The translations under genes were made by a program, and so were the position numbers. The notes under the pieces are model-generated. The model saw only the letters and a program-made list of their open reading frames with translations. It ran no database searches and was not told the DNA's origin. Below, piece after piece: positions 8,180-16,374 of a stretch of DNA of 64,000 nucleotides; the stretch's first letter is position 1; every line of letters starts with the position of its first letter. Source of the stretch: Bacillota bacterium (GTDB taxonomy: Bacteria; Bacillota; Bacilli; Paenibacillales; Paenibacillaceae); assembly GCA_023460795.1 (NCBI GenBank), contig JAEWPC010000044.1, forward strand, positions 3,427-67,426. The letters are read 5' to 3'.

Positions 8180-9178
8180 TTACTCGAACCGTTCCAGAAT
8201 CAGCTTGCCGATCATGTCGCCGGCGGCCAGCGCCTCGTGCGCTTGCTCGAGATTGGCGGCATTGATCGGGGACAGGCGTTTCGTCAGCGTCGAGCGGATT
8301 CGGCCCGCATCTACCAGATCCGATAGGGTGTCCAGCAAGCGATGCTGTTCCTCCATATCCGGCGTATGGAACATCGAGCGGGTGAACATCAATTCCCAAT
8401 GCAGCGCAACGCTTTTAGCGAATATAGCATTCACGTCTACGGGCTCTTCGGCCGGCACGATCGCGCAGATTTTACCTTGCGGCGCGATCGCGTCGGCCAT
8501 TTGCGTCCAATGGGCCGCCGTACTGTTCAAACATAGAACGTAGTCCACGGCATCGAGTCCGGCTGCTTTCAATTGAGGAACGAACGCTTCGCGATGGTTA
8601 ATGACGATATCCGCTCCGTGCTCGCGTACCCAATCGGACGATTCCTTCCTGGACGCCGTTCCGATGACCGTCAATCCTGCCAGTTTGGCAAGCTGCGTCG
8701 CGATCGAGCCTACGCCGCCGGCCGCCCCGATAATAAGGATCGAGCGTCCTTGATTATCCGCTTCATGACGTGAAAGGTTCATGCGGTCAAATAACGCTTC
8801 CCACGCCGTAATCGCGGTTAACGGCAAGGCCGCGGCTTCGGCGAAATCCAGAGTCTTAGGTTTGTTCCCTACGATTCTCTCGTCGACCAGATGCAGCTCG
8901 CTGTTGCCGCCAGGGCGCACCCTGCTTCCCGCATAATAAACTTCATCACCCGGCTTGAACAGCGCGCACTCCCCGCCAACCTCCTCTACGACCCCGGCCA
9001 CGTCCCAACCGAGAATCATCGGCTCGTCATTCGGGTTACCTCCTGCCCGAGCTTTCAAGTCTACCGGATTGACCGAGACGGCTTTCACTCTTACGAGCAA
9101 ATCCCTACCCTGCGGCTTCGGCGTTTCCAGCTCGAATTTCGTAAAGCGATTATCTTTCGTTACTCCGATGGCGTTCAT
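8180..9178 (-). CDS. Zinc-type alcohol dehydrogenase-like / quinone oxidoreductase (MDR superfamily)
   Basis: A 332-residue medium-chain dehydrogenase/reductase. The GroES-like N-terminal fold carries K-A-V-S-V-N-P-V-D and G-W-D-V-A-G-V-V; the Rossmann motif is G-A-A-G-G-V-G-S. The structural zinc cysteines are absent, so it groups with NADPH:quinone/enone reductases rather than true zinc dehydrogenases. It faces a HxlR-type regulator across a 127-base region holding an inverted repeat, an arrangement typical of quinone or aldehyde stress operons; control by that regulator is inferred. It converges with the aldo/keto reductase, with 9 bases between the two stops. Confidence 0.9.
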   Translation of the reverse strand: MNAIGVTKDNRFTKFELETPKPQGRDLLVRVKAVSVNPVDLKARAGGNPNDEPMILGWDVAGVVEEVGGECALFKPGDEVYYAGSRVRPGGNSELHLVDERIVGNKPKTLDFAEAAALPLTAITAWEALFDRMNLSRHEADNQGRSILIIGAAGGVGSIATQLAKLAGLTVIGTASRKESSDWVREHGADIVINHREAFVPQLKAAGLDAVDYVLCLNSTAAHWTQMADAIAPQGKICAIVPAEEPVDVNAIFAKSVALHWELMFTRSMFHTPDMEEQHRLLDTLSDLVDAGRIRSTLTKRLSPINAANLEQAHEALAAGDMIGKLILERFE

Positions 9179-9269
9179 ATTCTTACATCCTTTCGAGATT
9201 TGAAGTATGGTTCGAACTCAGTATATGAGATACACTGGATATGCAAAAGTACGCAGATTTATCAGATTA

Positions 9270-9287
9270 AGTATGAAAAATCATACT
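9270..9287. promoter_or_regulatory. Inverted repeat between divergent oxidoreductase and HxlR regulator
   Basis: AGTATGA-AAAA-TCATACT is a perfect 7-bp dyad 19 bases before the TTG start of the regulator. A weaker GTAT-N5-ATAC dyad lies at 9221-9233. Position and size suit a DUF24/HxlR dimer site controlling both genes. Confidence 0.6.
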
Positions 9288-9305
9288 ATTGGGAGGGTGG
9301 CGCAG

Positions 9306-9680
9306 TTGGGGAACGTTAGCAAAATCGAGACGAAACCGACACCGGCCAAGACGTGCAGCGTCGAGACCGCCTTGGACGTTATAGGGGGCAAGTGGAAAGG
9401 CGTAATCTTGTATCACCTGATCGACGGCAAGAAGCGGTTTAACGAGTTTCGAAGGCTGTACCCGAAATTAACCCAGTTCATGCTGACGCTGCAGCTGCGG
9501 GATTTAGAACGCGACGGGCTCGTCCATCGCCAGGTGTACGGCGAAGTGCCGCCGAGGGTGGAGTATTCGCTGACGGAGTATGGCAGAACGCTGGAACCGA
9601 TCATCTTGGCGATGAAAGCTTGGGGGCAGACGTATCAGGCGCGGCAGGGTATGGCGACACCGGATCATGAGTGCGAGTGA
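9306..9680 (+). CDS. HxlR/DUF24 family winged-helix regulator
   Basis: A 124-residue MarR-like DUF24 regulator. C-S-V-E-T-A-L-D-V-I-G-G-K-W-K is the family's conserved N-terminal block with the redox-type cysteine; F-N-E-F-R-R ... L-T-L-Q-L-R-D-L-E-R-D-G-L is the recognition helix, and Y-S-L-T-E-Y-G-R the wing end. Family members such as HxlR, YodB and HypR sense aldehydes, quinones or disulfide stress through that cysteine. I chose TTG 9306 because GGGAGGG sits eight bases upstream; an in-frame ATG at 9273 lies inside the inverted repeat. Divergent to the quinone reductase at 8180-9178, its likely target. Confidence 0.85.
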   Translation: MGNVSKIETKPTPAKTCSVETALDVIGGKWKGVILYHLIDGKKRFNEFRRLYPKLTQFMLTLQLRDLERDGLVHRQVYGEVPPRVEYSLTEYGRTLEPIILAMKAWGQTYQARQGMATPDHECE

Positions 9681-9807
9681 CGAGGGACGGTCGAGGTTCG
9701 AACTAGACCTTCGGAGGGGATAGGTTTCGGCGTTAGTCGCTTACGTCCAAAATTATCCAGCGTTATACTACGATTGTAGATCAATCAATCGTAGTGGGTG
9801 ATGGGAT

Positions 9808-10485
9808 ATGGCTAATCGCAAGGTACGGAACGTTAGAATCATGCCTAGATGGTCGTTCGCTCTGTTGGCGCTGCTTGCGTTAGGAATAGGGGCGTATGCC
9901 TTTGCTCTTTACGGCGATTACGACGGAATGAAGGCGCGGGATTTCGTTACGTCGAAGGAGATCGAGCTTCCGGATTTATGGTACAAAGTGCTGTGGGTGC
10001 ATGCCGCCGCCTCGGGCGTCGCGCTCTCGATCGGATGGCTGCAATTCGTTAAGAGGCTTCGCAGACGCAGAACGGGATTGCACCGCGCTATCGGGTACTT
10101 ATACTCGGTCATGTTAGCCGCCGGCGGCGTAACCGGATTGTACATGGCCTATTACGCCGACGGCGGATGGATCGGGAGAACGGGTTTCGCCACCTTATCC
10201 GTCTTATGGCTGTATACCTTGTACCGCAGCTTGAAGAGCATCATCGCCGATCGGGACGTCAAAGCGCACGGCGGCTGGATGACGCGCAATTACGCGCTGA
10301 CTTGCGCGGCGATTATGCTGCGGGTATACACGGCAATCGCGGACGGGGCATTGGGTATAACCGACACGAACGATTCGTTCGTCGTGATCGGTTGGCTCGC
10401 TTGGGTGCCGAATCTGATATTCGCGCAATGGCTCATCAACAGAAGAAGGATTCACGAACCTCCCGCGACGACTCTCCAATTGTGA
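9808..10485 (+). CDS. DUF2306 family membrane protein
   Basis: A 225-residue protein with about seven hydrophobic helices. The features of DUF2306 are visible: W-V-H-A-A-A-S-G-V-A-L-S-I-G-W-L-Q-F in the second helix region, L-H-R-A-I-G-Y-L-Y, and H-G-G-W-M-T-R-N-Y-A-L-T with paired histidines that may face the membrane centre. The function of this family is unknown. GTGGGTGATGGGATATG gives a ribosome site before ATG 9808. Its 3' end overlaps the convergent nucleotidase gene by 34 bases (10452-10485). Confidence 0.82.
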   Translation: MANRKVRNVRIMPRWSFALLALLALGIGAYAFALYGDYDGMKARDFVTSKEIELPDLWYKVLWVHAAASGVALSIGWLQFVKRLRRRRTGLHRAIGYLYSVMLAAGGVTGLYMAYYADGGWIGRTGFATLSVLWLYTLYRSLKSIIADRDVKAHGGWMTRNYALTCAAIMLRVYTAIADGALGITDTNDSFVVIGWLAWVPNLIFAQWLINRRRIHEPPATTLQL

Positions 10486-12044
10486 TCGCAAGTTGCCCGT
10501 ATGGTGCGGCGCTCCAGAATGTAGTCCGCGATGATTTCCGTCATGTCTACGGTGATCTCGCGGACGACGGGCTTGCCGCCCAGCATGGCATAGTTGCCTC
10601 CTCCTCCGGCGCGATAGCTGTTCATCGCGACCTCGTACAGGGCATGCCGATCTAAAGGCTTGCCGCCTCGCATCAACTTCACGACTCTTCTCCCTACGGG
10701 CTTGGAAAGATCTAGCTCGTACTCGATGCCCTCCCACATGTCGTAATTGTAATGCTGCGGCTTCGGCTCGTTGAACGCGGCGCTGACGGCCGGCTCGCCG
10801 TCCTGCAGCTCGAAATATGCGGCCGATTGCTCCAACGCGTCGGCAATATCCTGCCCTGAAATTCGCAGCACCTTAAGCGTGTTCGGGTAGATGTAGTTGG
10901 AGACGATGTCCCGCATCGTTATGCGTTCTTGAAACCCCGGCGATTCGTCGGTAAAGAGTGCGGTGAGAGAGATGTCGGCTCCGGTCGCATCCATCTGTAC
11001 CCGGTTGACGAACTCGATGAAAGGATGGTCCGAAGTCCGCGCCTCCATCGGGTTTAGGATCGCCATATCCCCTTCGGCGCGTCCGATCGGCTGATCCAGC
11101 CACTTCTGCGTCCGCGCCTCCTCCTCCGCGATCCTCTCGAGCAATCTCTCGTCTTTGGGCGTTCCGGGCGCAAGGCTGATGACCTCGGAGTGCTTTTCTT
11201 CTATGCCCCATTGCCCGTCCCTCAACGATAATCCCACCGTCACCTTGCCGATCGCTTGCCCGTTGCACCCCGGTTGCACGATCGTTACGCCGTTAACTTC
11301 GCCCGTAAGCATGCGATGCTGATGCCCGGTGATCAAGACGTCGATTCCCGGCACTTCCATGCACAGCGCGTGGCCTTGATTTTCTCCCGTTAGCGGTTCG
11401 CTCGGCTCTCCCGACCGCAAATCCCGTTCGAAGCCCCCATGGTAAGAGACGATCATGACATCCGGCCGCTCCGTTTCACGGATATGGGCTACCCAATGTT
11501 TCGCTGTATCGACGGCATCGCGGAATTCCAGTCCGGCAATATGGGAAGGCAGCTCCCAGTTCGGAATGTAAGGCGTCGTCAGCCCGAGAATCGCGACGGT
11601 CGCTCCTTCAGGGGTTCGCTTAATCACATAAGGCTTCCCAAAGGCGGGCAGGCCATTCGCGCTATTAAGGATATTAGCGGATAGCCAAGGGAAATCCGAC
11701 TGAGCGATGGCCCGGCTCAGCACCTGCGTACCGTAATTGAATTCGTGATTGCCGATGACGGCCGCGTCGTACTGGAGATAGTTAAGCGCATTAACGGCAG
11801 GGTGGATGTCCGCGTCGGCCGCAAACTTGGCATGGTGGTACATGAGCGGCGTTCCTTGAATCAAATCGCCGTTGTCGATGAGCAACGCAGACGGATTCAG
11901 CGTGCGTTCTCGCTCGATTAACGTCGCTAACTTGGCTAGCCCGAGCTCGCGTTCCGCGCTGCCGCGGTAATCCGTCGGGAACAAGTGCCCATGCAGGTCG
12001 CTGGTGACCAACACGGTTAAACGAAATTCCGCGTCGTTGTCCAA
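10452..12044 (-). CDS. Bifunctional 5'-nucleotidase/metallophosphatase (UshA/YunD-like, cytoplasmic)
   Basis: A 530-residue enzyme with an N-terminal calcineurin-like dimetal phosphatase (S-D-L-H-G-H-L, N-G-D-L-I-Q-G, G-N-H-E-F-N, Y-H-G-G, G-H-Q-H) and a C-terminal 5'-nucleotidase substrate domain with the Y-R-A-G-G-G-G-N-Y motif. Most UshA relatives are exported; here there is no signal peptide, as in B. subtilis YunD. It likely hydrolyses nucleotides or cyclic nucleotides in the cytosol. The start at 12044 has a GGGGAGGA site. The 3' end overlaps DUF2306 on the opposite strand, so the two transcripts must run through each other. Confidence 0.88.
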   Translation of the reverse strand: MDNDAEFRLTVLVTSDLHGHLFPTDYRGSAERELGLAKLATLIERERTLNPSALLIDNGDLIQGTPLMYHHAKFAADADIHPAVNALNYLQYDAAVIGNHEFNYGTQVLSRAIAQSDFPWLSANILNSANGLPAFGKPYVIKRTPEGATVAILGLTTPYIPNWELPSHIAGLEFRDAVDTAKHWVAHIRETERPDVMIVSYHGGFERDLRSGEPSEPLTGENQGHALCMEVPGIDVLITGHQHRMLTGEVNGVTIVQPGCNGQAIGKVTVGLSLRDGQWGIEEKHSEVISLAPGTPKDERLLERIAEEEARTQKWLDQPIGRAEGDMAILNPMEARTSDHPFIEFVNRVQMDATGADISLTALFTDESPGFQERITMRDIVSNYIYPNTLKVLRISGQDIADALEQSAAYFELQDGEPAVSAAFNEPKPQHYNYDMWEGIEYELDLSKPVGRRVVKLMRGGKPLDRHALYEVAMNSYRAGGGGNYAMLGGKPVVREITVDMTEIIADYILERRTIRATCDHNWRVVAGGS

Positions 12045-12145
12045 AGTTAATCCTCCCCAAACAATCTCCTAATATTCGGAAAATGACAGTGACTATGATA
12101 GAAAGAGTGCGACTCATACATAAAAAATAGGGAGTGGAAACGAGA

Positions 12146-13159
12146 ATGTCAAGAAAGGTTACCGTACTGTTAGCTTTGATCCTGTCGACCGTATTCGTTC
12201 TTAGCGCTTGCGGCAATAAAGACAATAACAACGCCAATGCTAGCAACAACGCTTCGCCAAGCGAAACGGCGACGCCTTCGGAGAGCCCGTCCCCGAGCCC
12301 GTCCGAATCGCCTTCGGAGAGCGCGGCAGCCGGTTACGTGCCGGAGACCCTCACGGTACAATTCGTACCTTCGCAGAACGCGGACACGCTAGAAGCGAAA
12401 GCAAAGCCGCTTGAGAAGCTGCTTGGCGACCGCCTTGGCATACCGGTTAAAGTCAGCGTATCGACCGACTACAACACGATCATCGAAGCGATGGCTTCCG
12501 AGAAAGTCGACGTGGGCTTCTTGCCTCCGACCGCGTACGTTCTCGCCAAAGAGAAGGGCGCCGCCGAAGTTATTCTTCAGGCGCAACGATTCGGCGTAGA
12601 CGACGCCACGGGAGCTCCTACGACGGAGCTCGTGGACTCCTATAAGTCTATGATCATCGTGAAGAAGGACTCTCCTATTCAGACGCTGGCCGATCTGAAG
12701 GGCAAGAAGATCGCCTACCAGAACGTTACTTCCTCCGCGGGCTACGTATGGCCTGCGGCGGCGATTATGGATGCCGGTCTCGACCCGCTGAACGACGTAA
12801 CGCCCGTAACGGTCAAAGGCCACGATCAAGGCGTTATCTCCGTGCTGAACGGCGACGTGGACGCGGCCGCTATATTCCAAGACGCCCGCACCATCGTCTC
12901 CAAGGACTACCCTACGGTCATGGAAGATACGAGGGTGCTAACGTTTACCGCGCCGATTCCGAACGATACGATTGCGGTCCGCTCCGACATGAACGCGGAT
13001 TGGGTGAAAAAGCTTCAAGACGCGTTCATCGACATCGGCAAGAGCGAAGAGGGCCATCAGGTCATTAAAGACATTTACACGCATGAAGGCTACGTCGTAT
13101 CGAATGACGCCGTATTCGATGTCGTGCGCGAATATGGACAGAAAGTAAAGACGGAATAA
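12146..13159 (+). CDS. phnD: Phosphonate/phosphite-type ABC transporter substrate-binding lipoprotein
   Basis: A 337-residue lipoprotein. The signal ends at L-S-A-C with Cys22, then a low-complexity N/S/P/E linker (about 24-65) tethers the binding domain. The fold begins [10 protein letters not shown] and contains [11 protein letters not shown] and [18 protein letters not shown], matching PhnD/PtxB proteins. It captures phosphonate, phosphite or phosphate esters for the PhnC/E proteins downstream. ATG 12146 has GGGAG 11 bases upstream; GTG 12134 in frame is less likely. No phnG-P lyase genes are nearby, so the unit is transport only as seen here. Confidence 0.9.
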   Translation: MSRKVTVLLALILSTVFVLSACGNKDNNNANASNNASPSETATPSESPSPSPSESPSESAAAGYVPETLTVQFVPSQNADTLEAKAKPLEKLLGDRLGIPVKVSVSTDYNTIIEAMASEKVDVGFLPPTAYVLAKEKGAAEVILQAQRFGVDDATGAPTTELVDSYKSMIIVKKDSPIQTLADLKGKKIAYQNVTSSAGYVWPAAAIMDAGLDPLNDVTPVTVKGHDQGVISVLNGDVDAAAIFQDARTIVSKDYPTVMEDTRVLTFTAPIPNDTIAVRSDMNADWVKKLQDAFIDIGKSEEGHQVIKDIYTHEGYVVSNDAVFDVVREYGQKVKTE

Positions 13160-13183
13160 GCGAGCCGCGCTGTTCAGCAAGCA

Positions 13184-13226
13184 GCAGCCAGCCTGGGCGA
13201 TCATGCCGCGGCTGGCTGCGTTATTT
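13184..13226 (+). terminator. Intra-operon hairpin between phnD and phnC
   Basis: GCAGCCAGCC (13184-13193) pairs perfectly with GGCTGGCTGC (13210-13219), followed by GTTATTTTA. It sits in the 88-base gap between the binding protein and the ATPase, where partial termination or 3' protection would keep phnD mRNA in excess. Confidence 0.7.
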
Positions 13227-13247
13227 TACATAAAGGGATGGGTCATC

Positions 13248-14021
13248 ATGCTGCAAATACGCGAAGTTTCGAAGACTTACCCGAACGGTACTTACGGGCT
13301 TAGAGGGGTCGATCTCGCGATCGGGCAAGGTGAGTTCGTCGTCATCGTCGGCCTGTCGGGGGCGGGTAAATCGACGCTGCTCCGTTCGATCAACAGGCTC
13401 GTCGAGATCAGCGCCGGGGAGATCGCGTTCGAAGGACGGTCCATCACGAAAGCCAAGGGAGCGGCGCTTCGCCGGGTTCGGCGCGACATCGGCATGATCT
13501 TCCAAGGGTTTAACCTCGTGAAGAGATCGACGGTCATTCGCAACGTCTTGGCCGGACGCGTCGGCTATCACGGGACGCTTCGGACGCTGCTCGGTTTGTT
13601 CCCGAAAGCCGATGTCGAGCTTGCCCTAGAAGCGCTGAAGCGGGTGGGCATCTCGGACAAGGCATACGTTCGGGCGGATCAGCTGTCCGGCGGCCAGCAG
13701 CAACGGGTCGCCATCGCGCGCGTGCTGGCGCAGGAGGCCAAAGTCATTCTCGCCGACGAACCGGTGGCATCGCTCGATCCGATTACGACGAGGCAGGTGA
13801 TGAACGACTTGAAGCGGATTAATCTGGAGCTTGGCATTACGACGATCGTTAATCTTCACGATATCGAGCTTGCGAAGCAATACGCGACGCGAATCATCGG
13901 GCTTCACGCGGGGCGTGTCGTCTTCGACGGTCCGGCATCGGAGGCGACGAACGAGCGCTTCGCGGAAATCTACGGCGATGCGTTCCATGCGGGTGCGTCG
14001 ATGGAGGGGATCGCTAGATGA
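13248..14021 (+). CDS. phnC: Phosphonate-type ABC transporter ATP-binding protein
   Basis: A 257-residue ABC ATPase. Walker [11 protein letters not shown]-loop F-Q-G-F-N-L-V, signature L-S-G-G-Q-Q-Q-R and Walker [12 protein letters not shown] are all intact; the N-L-H-D H-loop follows. The [14 protein letters not shown] segment is characteristic of PhnC. ATG 13248 is preferred to the upstream in-frame ATG at 13203 because that one lies inside the hairpin and AAAGGGA precedes 13248. The stop overlaps the following permease start by four bases (ATGA). Confidence 0.92.
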   Translation: MLQIREVSKTYPNGTYGLRGVDLAIGQGEFVVIVGLSGAGKSTLLRSINRLVEISAGEIAFEGRSITKAKGAALRRVRRDIGMIFQGFNLVKRSTVIRNVLAGRVGYHGTLRTLLGLFPKADVELALEALKRVGISDKAYVRADQLSGGQQQRVAIARVLAQEAKVILADEPVASLDPITTRQVMNDLKRINLELGITTIVNLHDIELAKQYATRIIGLHAGRVVFDGPASEATNERFAEIYGDAFHAGASMEGIAR

Positions 14022-14821
14022 TGCCGAGCGCAGAGAAGAGCGGCTCGACTCCGCTCCCAGTGGCAACCCGCCGCTATAAAGCGTGGCTGACCGCGGCGCT
14101 CGTGCTGCTGTTGCTGTGGGCGAGCGCGAAGCAAATCGATGCATCCTTCGGCGAGCTGTATCGCGGGCTTCCGAATATGTTGGATCTGATCAGAGAGATG
14201 TTCCCTCCGAGATGGAGTTACTACGATAATATCGTGGACGCCATGCTGGAGACGATTCGGATCGCGGTCGCGGGCACGACGTTCGGCGCGATTCTCGCGA
14301 TTCCGGTCGCGCTGCTCTCGGCCAGCAATATCGCAAAGTCGCCGTTCGTCCGCTACCCGGCTCGCATAGCGCTAAACCTGATACGCTCGATTCCGGATTT
14401 GCTGTTAGCGGCGTTGTTCGTGGCGATATTCGGCATCGGGCCGTTGCCGGGCATCGCGGCGCTAAGTTTATTTTCGATGGGGTTAATCGCGAAGCTGACC
14501 TACGAATCGCTCGAAACGCTCGATCCGGGTCCGCTTGAAGCGATGACGGCGGTAGGCGCCAACCGAACGCAGCGCGTCGCTTACGGCGTCGTGCCGCAAG
14601 TGCTGCCGGGCTTCGTCTCTTACGTGCTGTATACGTTCGAGATTAACGTACGTGCCGCGGCCATTCTCGGTCTTGTAGGCGCCGGAGGCATCGGGCTGTA
14701 CTATGAGAAGACGCTAGGATTCCTGGAATACGACAAAACGAATATGATCATTATTCTGACGCTGGCGGTCGTGCTGGCGATAGATTACCTAAGCGCGAAG
14801 CTTCGGGAGAGATTGCTATGA
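14018..14821 (+). CDS. phnE: Phosphonate-type ABC transporter permease, first subunit
   Basis: A 267-residue permease with about six helices. The coupling EAA motif reads [25 protein letters not shown], as in Phn[14 protein letters not shown] marks the start of the BPD transport domain. It pairs with the next gene to form the membrane channel. It overlaps both neighbours by four bases (ATGA), indicating translational coupling. Confidence 0.9.
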   Translation: MMPSAEKSGSTPLPVATRRYKAWLTAALVLLLLWASAKQIDASFGELYRGLPNMLDLIREMFPPRWSYYDNIVDAMLETIRIAVAGTTFGAILAIPVALLSASNIAKSPFVRYPARIALNLIRSIPDLLLAALFVAIFGIGPLPGIAALSLFSMGLIAKLTYESLETLDPGPLEAMTAVGANRTQRVAYGVVPQVLPGFVSYVLYTFEINVRAAAILGLVGAGGIGLYYEKTLGFLEYDKTNMIIILTLAVVLAIDYLSAKLRERLL

Positions 14822-15600
14822 CGGTATCGAAGACACGGCATTGGCGCAAATGGTTGGTCGTTGCGGCTTTAATCGCGCTCTACTGGTGGGTATTCTCGGG
14901 AATCGAATTTACGGGGATCAAGGAAACGGCGGGGACAATCACGAGGGCGATCTTCGCGGGCCTGTTCTCTCCGGATTGGGATTACGTGTATTTGCCGGAC
15001 GGGGAGGATTTGCTGCGCGGCTTGCTCGATACGCTGGCGATCGCCTGCCTCGGGACGGTGATCTCTGCCGTTCTCTGCATTCCGTTCGCTTTCTGGGCGG
15101 CAGGGGGCAAGACGAAGCCGCGCGTCGTGTCGGGTTCGGGCAAAGTATCGCTTAGCATCGTGCGCGTGTTTCCCGAGATCATTATGGCGCTCTTGTTCAT
15201 TAAAGCGGTCGGTCCCGGCTCGTTCGCCGGAGCGCTGGCGCTCGGCGTCCATTCCGTCGGCATGCTGGGCAAGCTGTTCGCGGAAGAGGTCGAGAATATC
15301 GACTACGGACCCGCCGAAGCGCTGATCGCATCCGGGGCCAACCGTCTGCAGGTGCTATGGTTCGCGGTACTCCCGCAGGTCATGCCGGGATTCCTCTCCA
15401 TCGCGCTATACCGGTTCGAGATCAACGTCCGATCTGCTACGATACTGGGTATGATCGGCGCGGGCGGCATCGGAACTCCGCTGGTTTTCGCTTTGAGCAG
15501 CCGGGATTGGGACCGCGTCGGCATCATTTTGTTGGGCATTATCGTCATGGTGTCCTTGATTGATTTGATTTCCGGATATTTGAGGCGGAAAATGGTTTGA
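14818..15600 (+). CDS. phnE: Phosphonate-type ABC transporter permease, second subunit
   Basis: A 260-residue permease homologous to the preceding one, with L-L-D-T-L-A-I-A-C-L-G-T opening the domain and the EAA motif E-A-L-I-A-S-G-A-N-R-L-Q-V-L-W-F-A-V-L-P-Q-V-M-P-G. Two PhnE-type permeases in tandem make a heterodimer, as in many Bacillales phosphonate/phosphite importers. The last gene of the four-gene operon phnD-phnC-phnE-phnE; its stop (15598-15600) overlaps a TTGACA that probably serves the next gene. Confidence 0.9.
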   Translation: MTVSKTRHWRKWLVVAALIALYWWVFSGIEFTGIKETAGTITRAIFAGLFSPDWDYVYLPDGEDLLRGLLDTLAIACLGTVISAVLCIPFAFWAAGGKTKPRVVSGSGKVSLSIVRVFPEIIMALLFIKAVGPGSFAGALALGVHSVGMLGKLFAEEVENIDYGPAEALIASGANRLQVLWFAVLPQVMPGFLSIALYRFEINVRSATILGMIGAGGIGTPLVFALSSRDWDRVGIILLGIIVMVSLIDLISGYLRRKMV

Positions 15601-15654
15601 CAGCCGGCATATAATGAACCTATAGGAAAATATAGGTTGGGAGCGATGCAAGCC

Positions 15655-16002
15655 ATGCCAATGAGTCACGGTCTTGAATCAGGGAAGAACGGCACATGTT
15701 ACGCGGTGATCTTCTCCAGTCAGCGTACGGAAGACGACGGCGATTACGGACAGACGGCCGCCCGGATGGTCGAGCTGGCGAAGCAGCAGCCGGGCTTCAT
15801 GGGAGTTGAGAGCGTCCGGAATGCCGACGGATTCGGCATTACGATCTCTTACTGGGAGAGCCTCGACGCCATTAAGCGGTGGCGCGGCAACGAGGAGCAC
15901 CTCGTCGCGCAAGCGCGGGGCAAAGGCGAGTGGTATTCGCGATATGAAATCAAGATTTGCAAGGTAGAGCGCGCTTACGCTTTTCCGTTTGCCCAGGAAT
16001 AA
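15655..16002 (+). CDS. Antibiotic biosynthesis monooxygenase (ABM) domain protein
   Basis: A small ferredoxin-like alpha/beta protein of about 115 residues. Y-A-V-I-F-S-S-Q-R opens the first strand, Q-P-G-F-M-G-V-E-S the second, and I-S-Y-W-E-S-L-D-A-I-K-R-W-R-G-N-E-E-H is the family's hallmark W-x-S-x-x-A-x-x-x-W-x-x-x-x-x-H stretch. Family members include cofactor-free monooxygenases and heme-degrading enzymes, but many have no assigned role. Start is uncertain: TTG 15637, ATG 15646, 15655 and 15661 are in frame; 15655 has GGGAG 11 bases upstream. A likely promoter is TTGACA (15597-15602) with TATAGG 18 bases on. Confidence 0.8.
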   Translation: MPMSHGLESGKNGTCYAVIFSSQRTEDDGDYGQTAARMVELAKQQPGFMGVESVRNADGFGITISYWESLDAIKRWRGNEEHLVAQARGKGEWYSRYEIKICKVERAYAFPFAQE

Positions 16003-16003
16003 T

Positions 16004-16033
16004 TTGACACCTTTTGGTCGAATGGCATATAGT
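16004..16033 (+). promoter_or_regulatory. Sigma-A promoter of the kamA riboswitch leader
   Basis: Consensus TTGACA (16004-16009) is followed after 18 bases by TATAGT (16028-16033). The RNA would start near 16040, just as the riboswitch begins. Confidence 0.75.
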
Positions 16034-16035
16034 TA

Positions 16036-16161
16036 AAGAAGCTTAGTTCCCGGCTTGCGCCGGGAAGCGGGGGAACCACTCTTCTGGGGCGAATCGGTCC
16101 GGCATTCCGGATCGTAGGGAACCATCTATCCCGAGTCCGTCAGCTAACCTCGTCAGCTTGA
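16036..16161 (+). promoter_or_regulatory. Cyclic di-AMP riboswitch (ydaO/yuaA class) upstream of kamA
   Basis: The conserved blocks of the ydaO/yuaA aptamer appear in order: GCGGGGGAACCA (16067-16078), GGGGCGAATC (16086-16095), GTAGGGAACC (16114-16123), CCGAGTCCG (16131-16139) and the near-invariant CAGCTAACCTCG (16141-16152). The class binds c-di-AMP and usually switches genes off by terminator formation. It is followed by an antiterminator/terminator set and by the TTG start of a KamA-family gene at 16375. Confidence 0.93.
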
Positions 16162-16164
16162 GAT

Positions 16165-16227
16165 GGGTCAGGCATTATAGAGCAGATCCGATCATCTGCC
16201 GTCATTGACCCTTCGCGGGTCTTTTTT
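16165..16227 (+). terminator. Antiterminator/terminator expression platform of the kamA riboswitch
   Basis: Three complementary segments are visible: GGGTCA (16165-16170), TGACCC (16206-16211) and GGGTC (16217-16221), the last followed by TTTTTT. Pairing of the first two, enclosing a GCAGAT/ATCTGC hairpin (16182-16199), excludes the GACCC/GGGTC terminator. This is a direct 1:2 versus 2:3 switch. Confidence 0.8.
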
Positions 16228-16238
16228 GTTATCTTCGG

Positions 16239-16295
16239 AAGACCCGAATGCATGGAAGCCGTAGGCTTCCGCGCGCGAACGGGTCTTTTTATTTT
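16239..16295 (+). terminator. Second terminator in the kamA leader
   Basis: AAGACCCG (16239-16246) pairs with CGGGTCTT (16280-16287), enclosing a perfect GGAAGCC/GGCTTCC hairpin (16254-16270), and ends in TTTTTATTTT. It lies between the riboswitch terminator and the gene, giving the leader two tandem stop signals. Confidence 0.75.
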
Positions 16296-16374
16296 GGCGA
16301 AGGAAGGGGGTAGGGAAGGTCCGGTAACATTACGCCGCCGTTCGATCGACTATAAACTTGAGGAGGTTTTAAGA

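Noticed and set aside
16252..16374. ATG 16252 as start of kamA
   Set aside because: It lies inside the second leader terminator; TTG 16375 has a perfect AGGAGG and matches family length.
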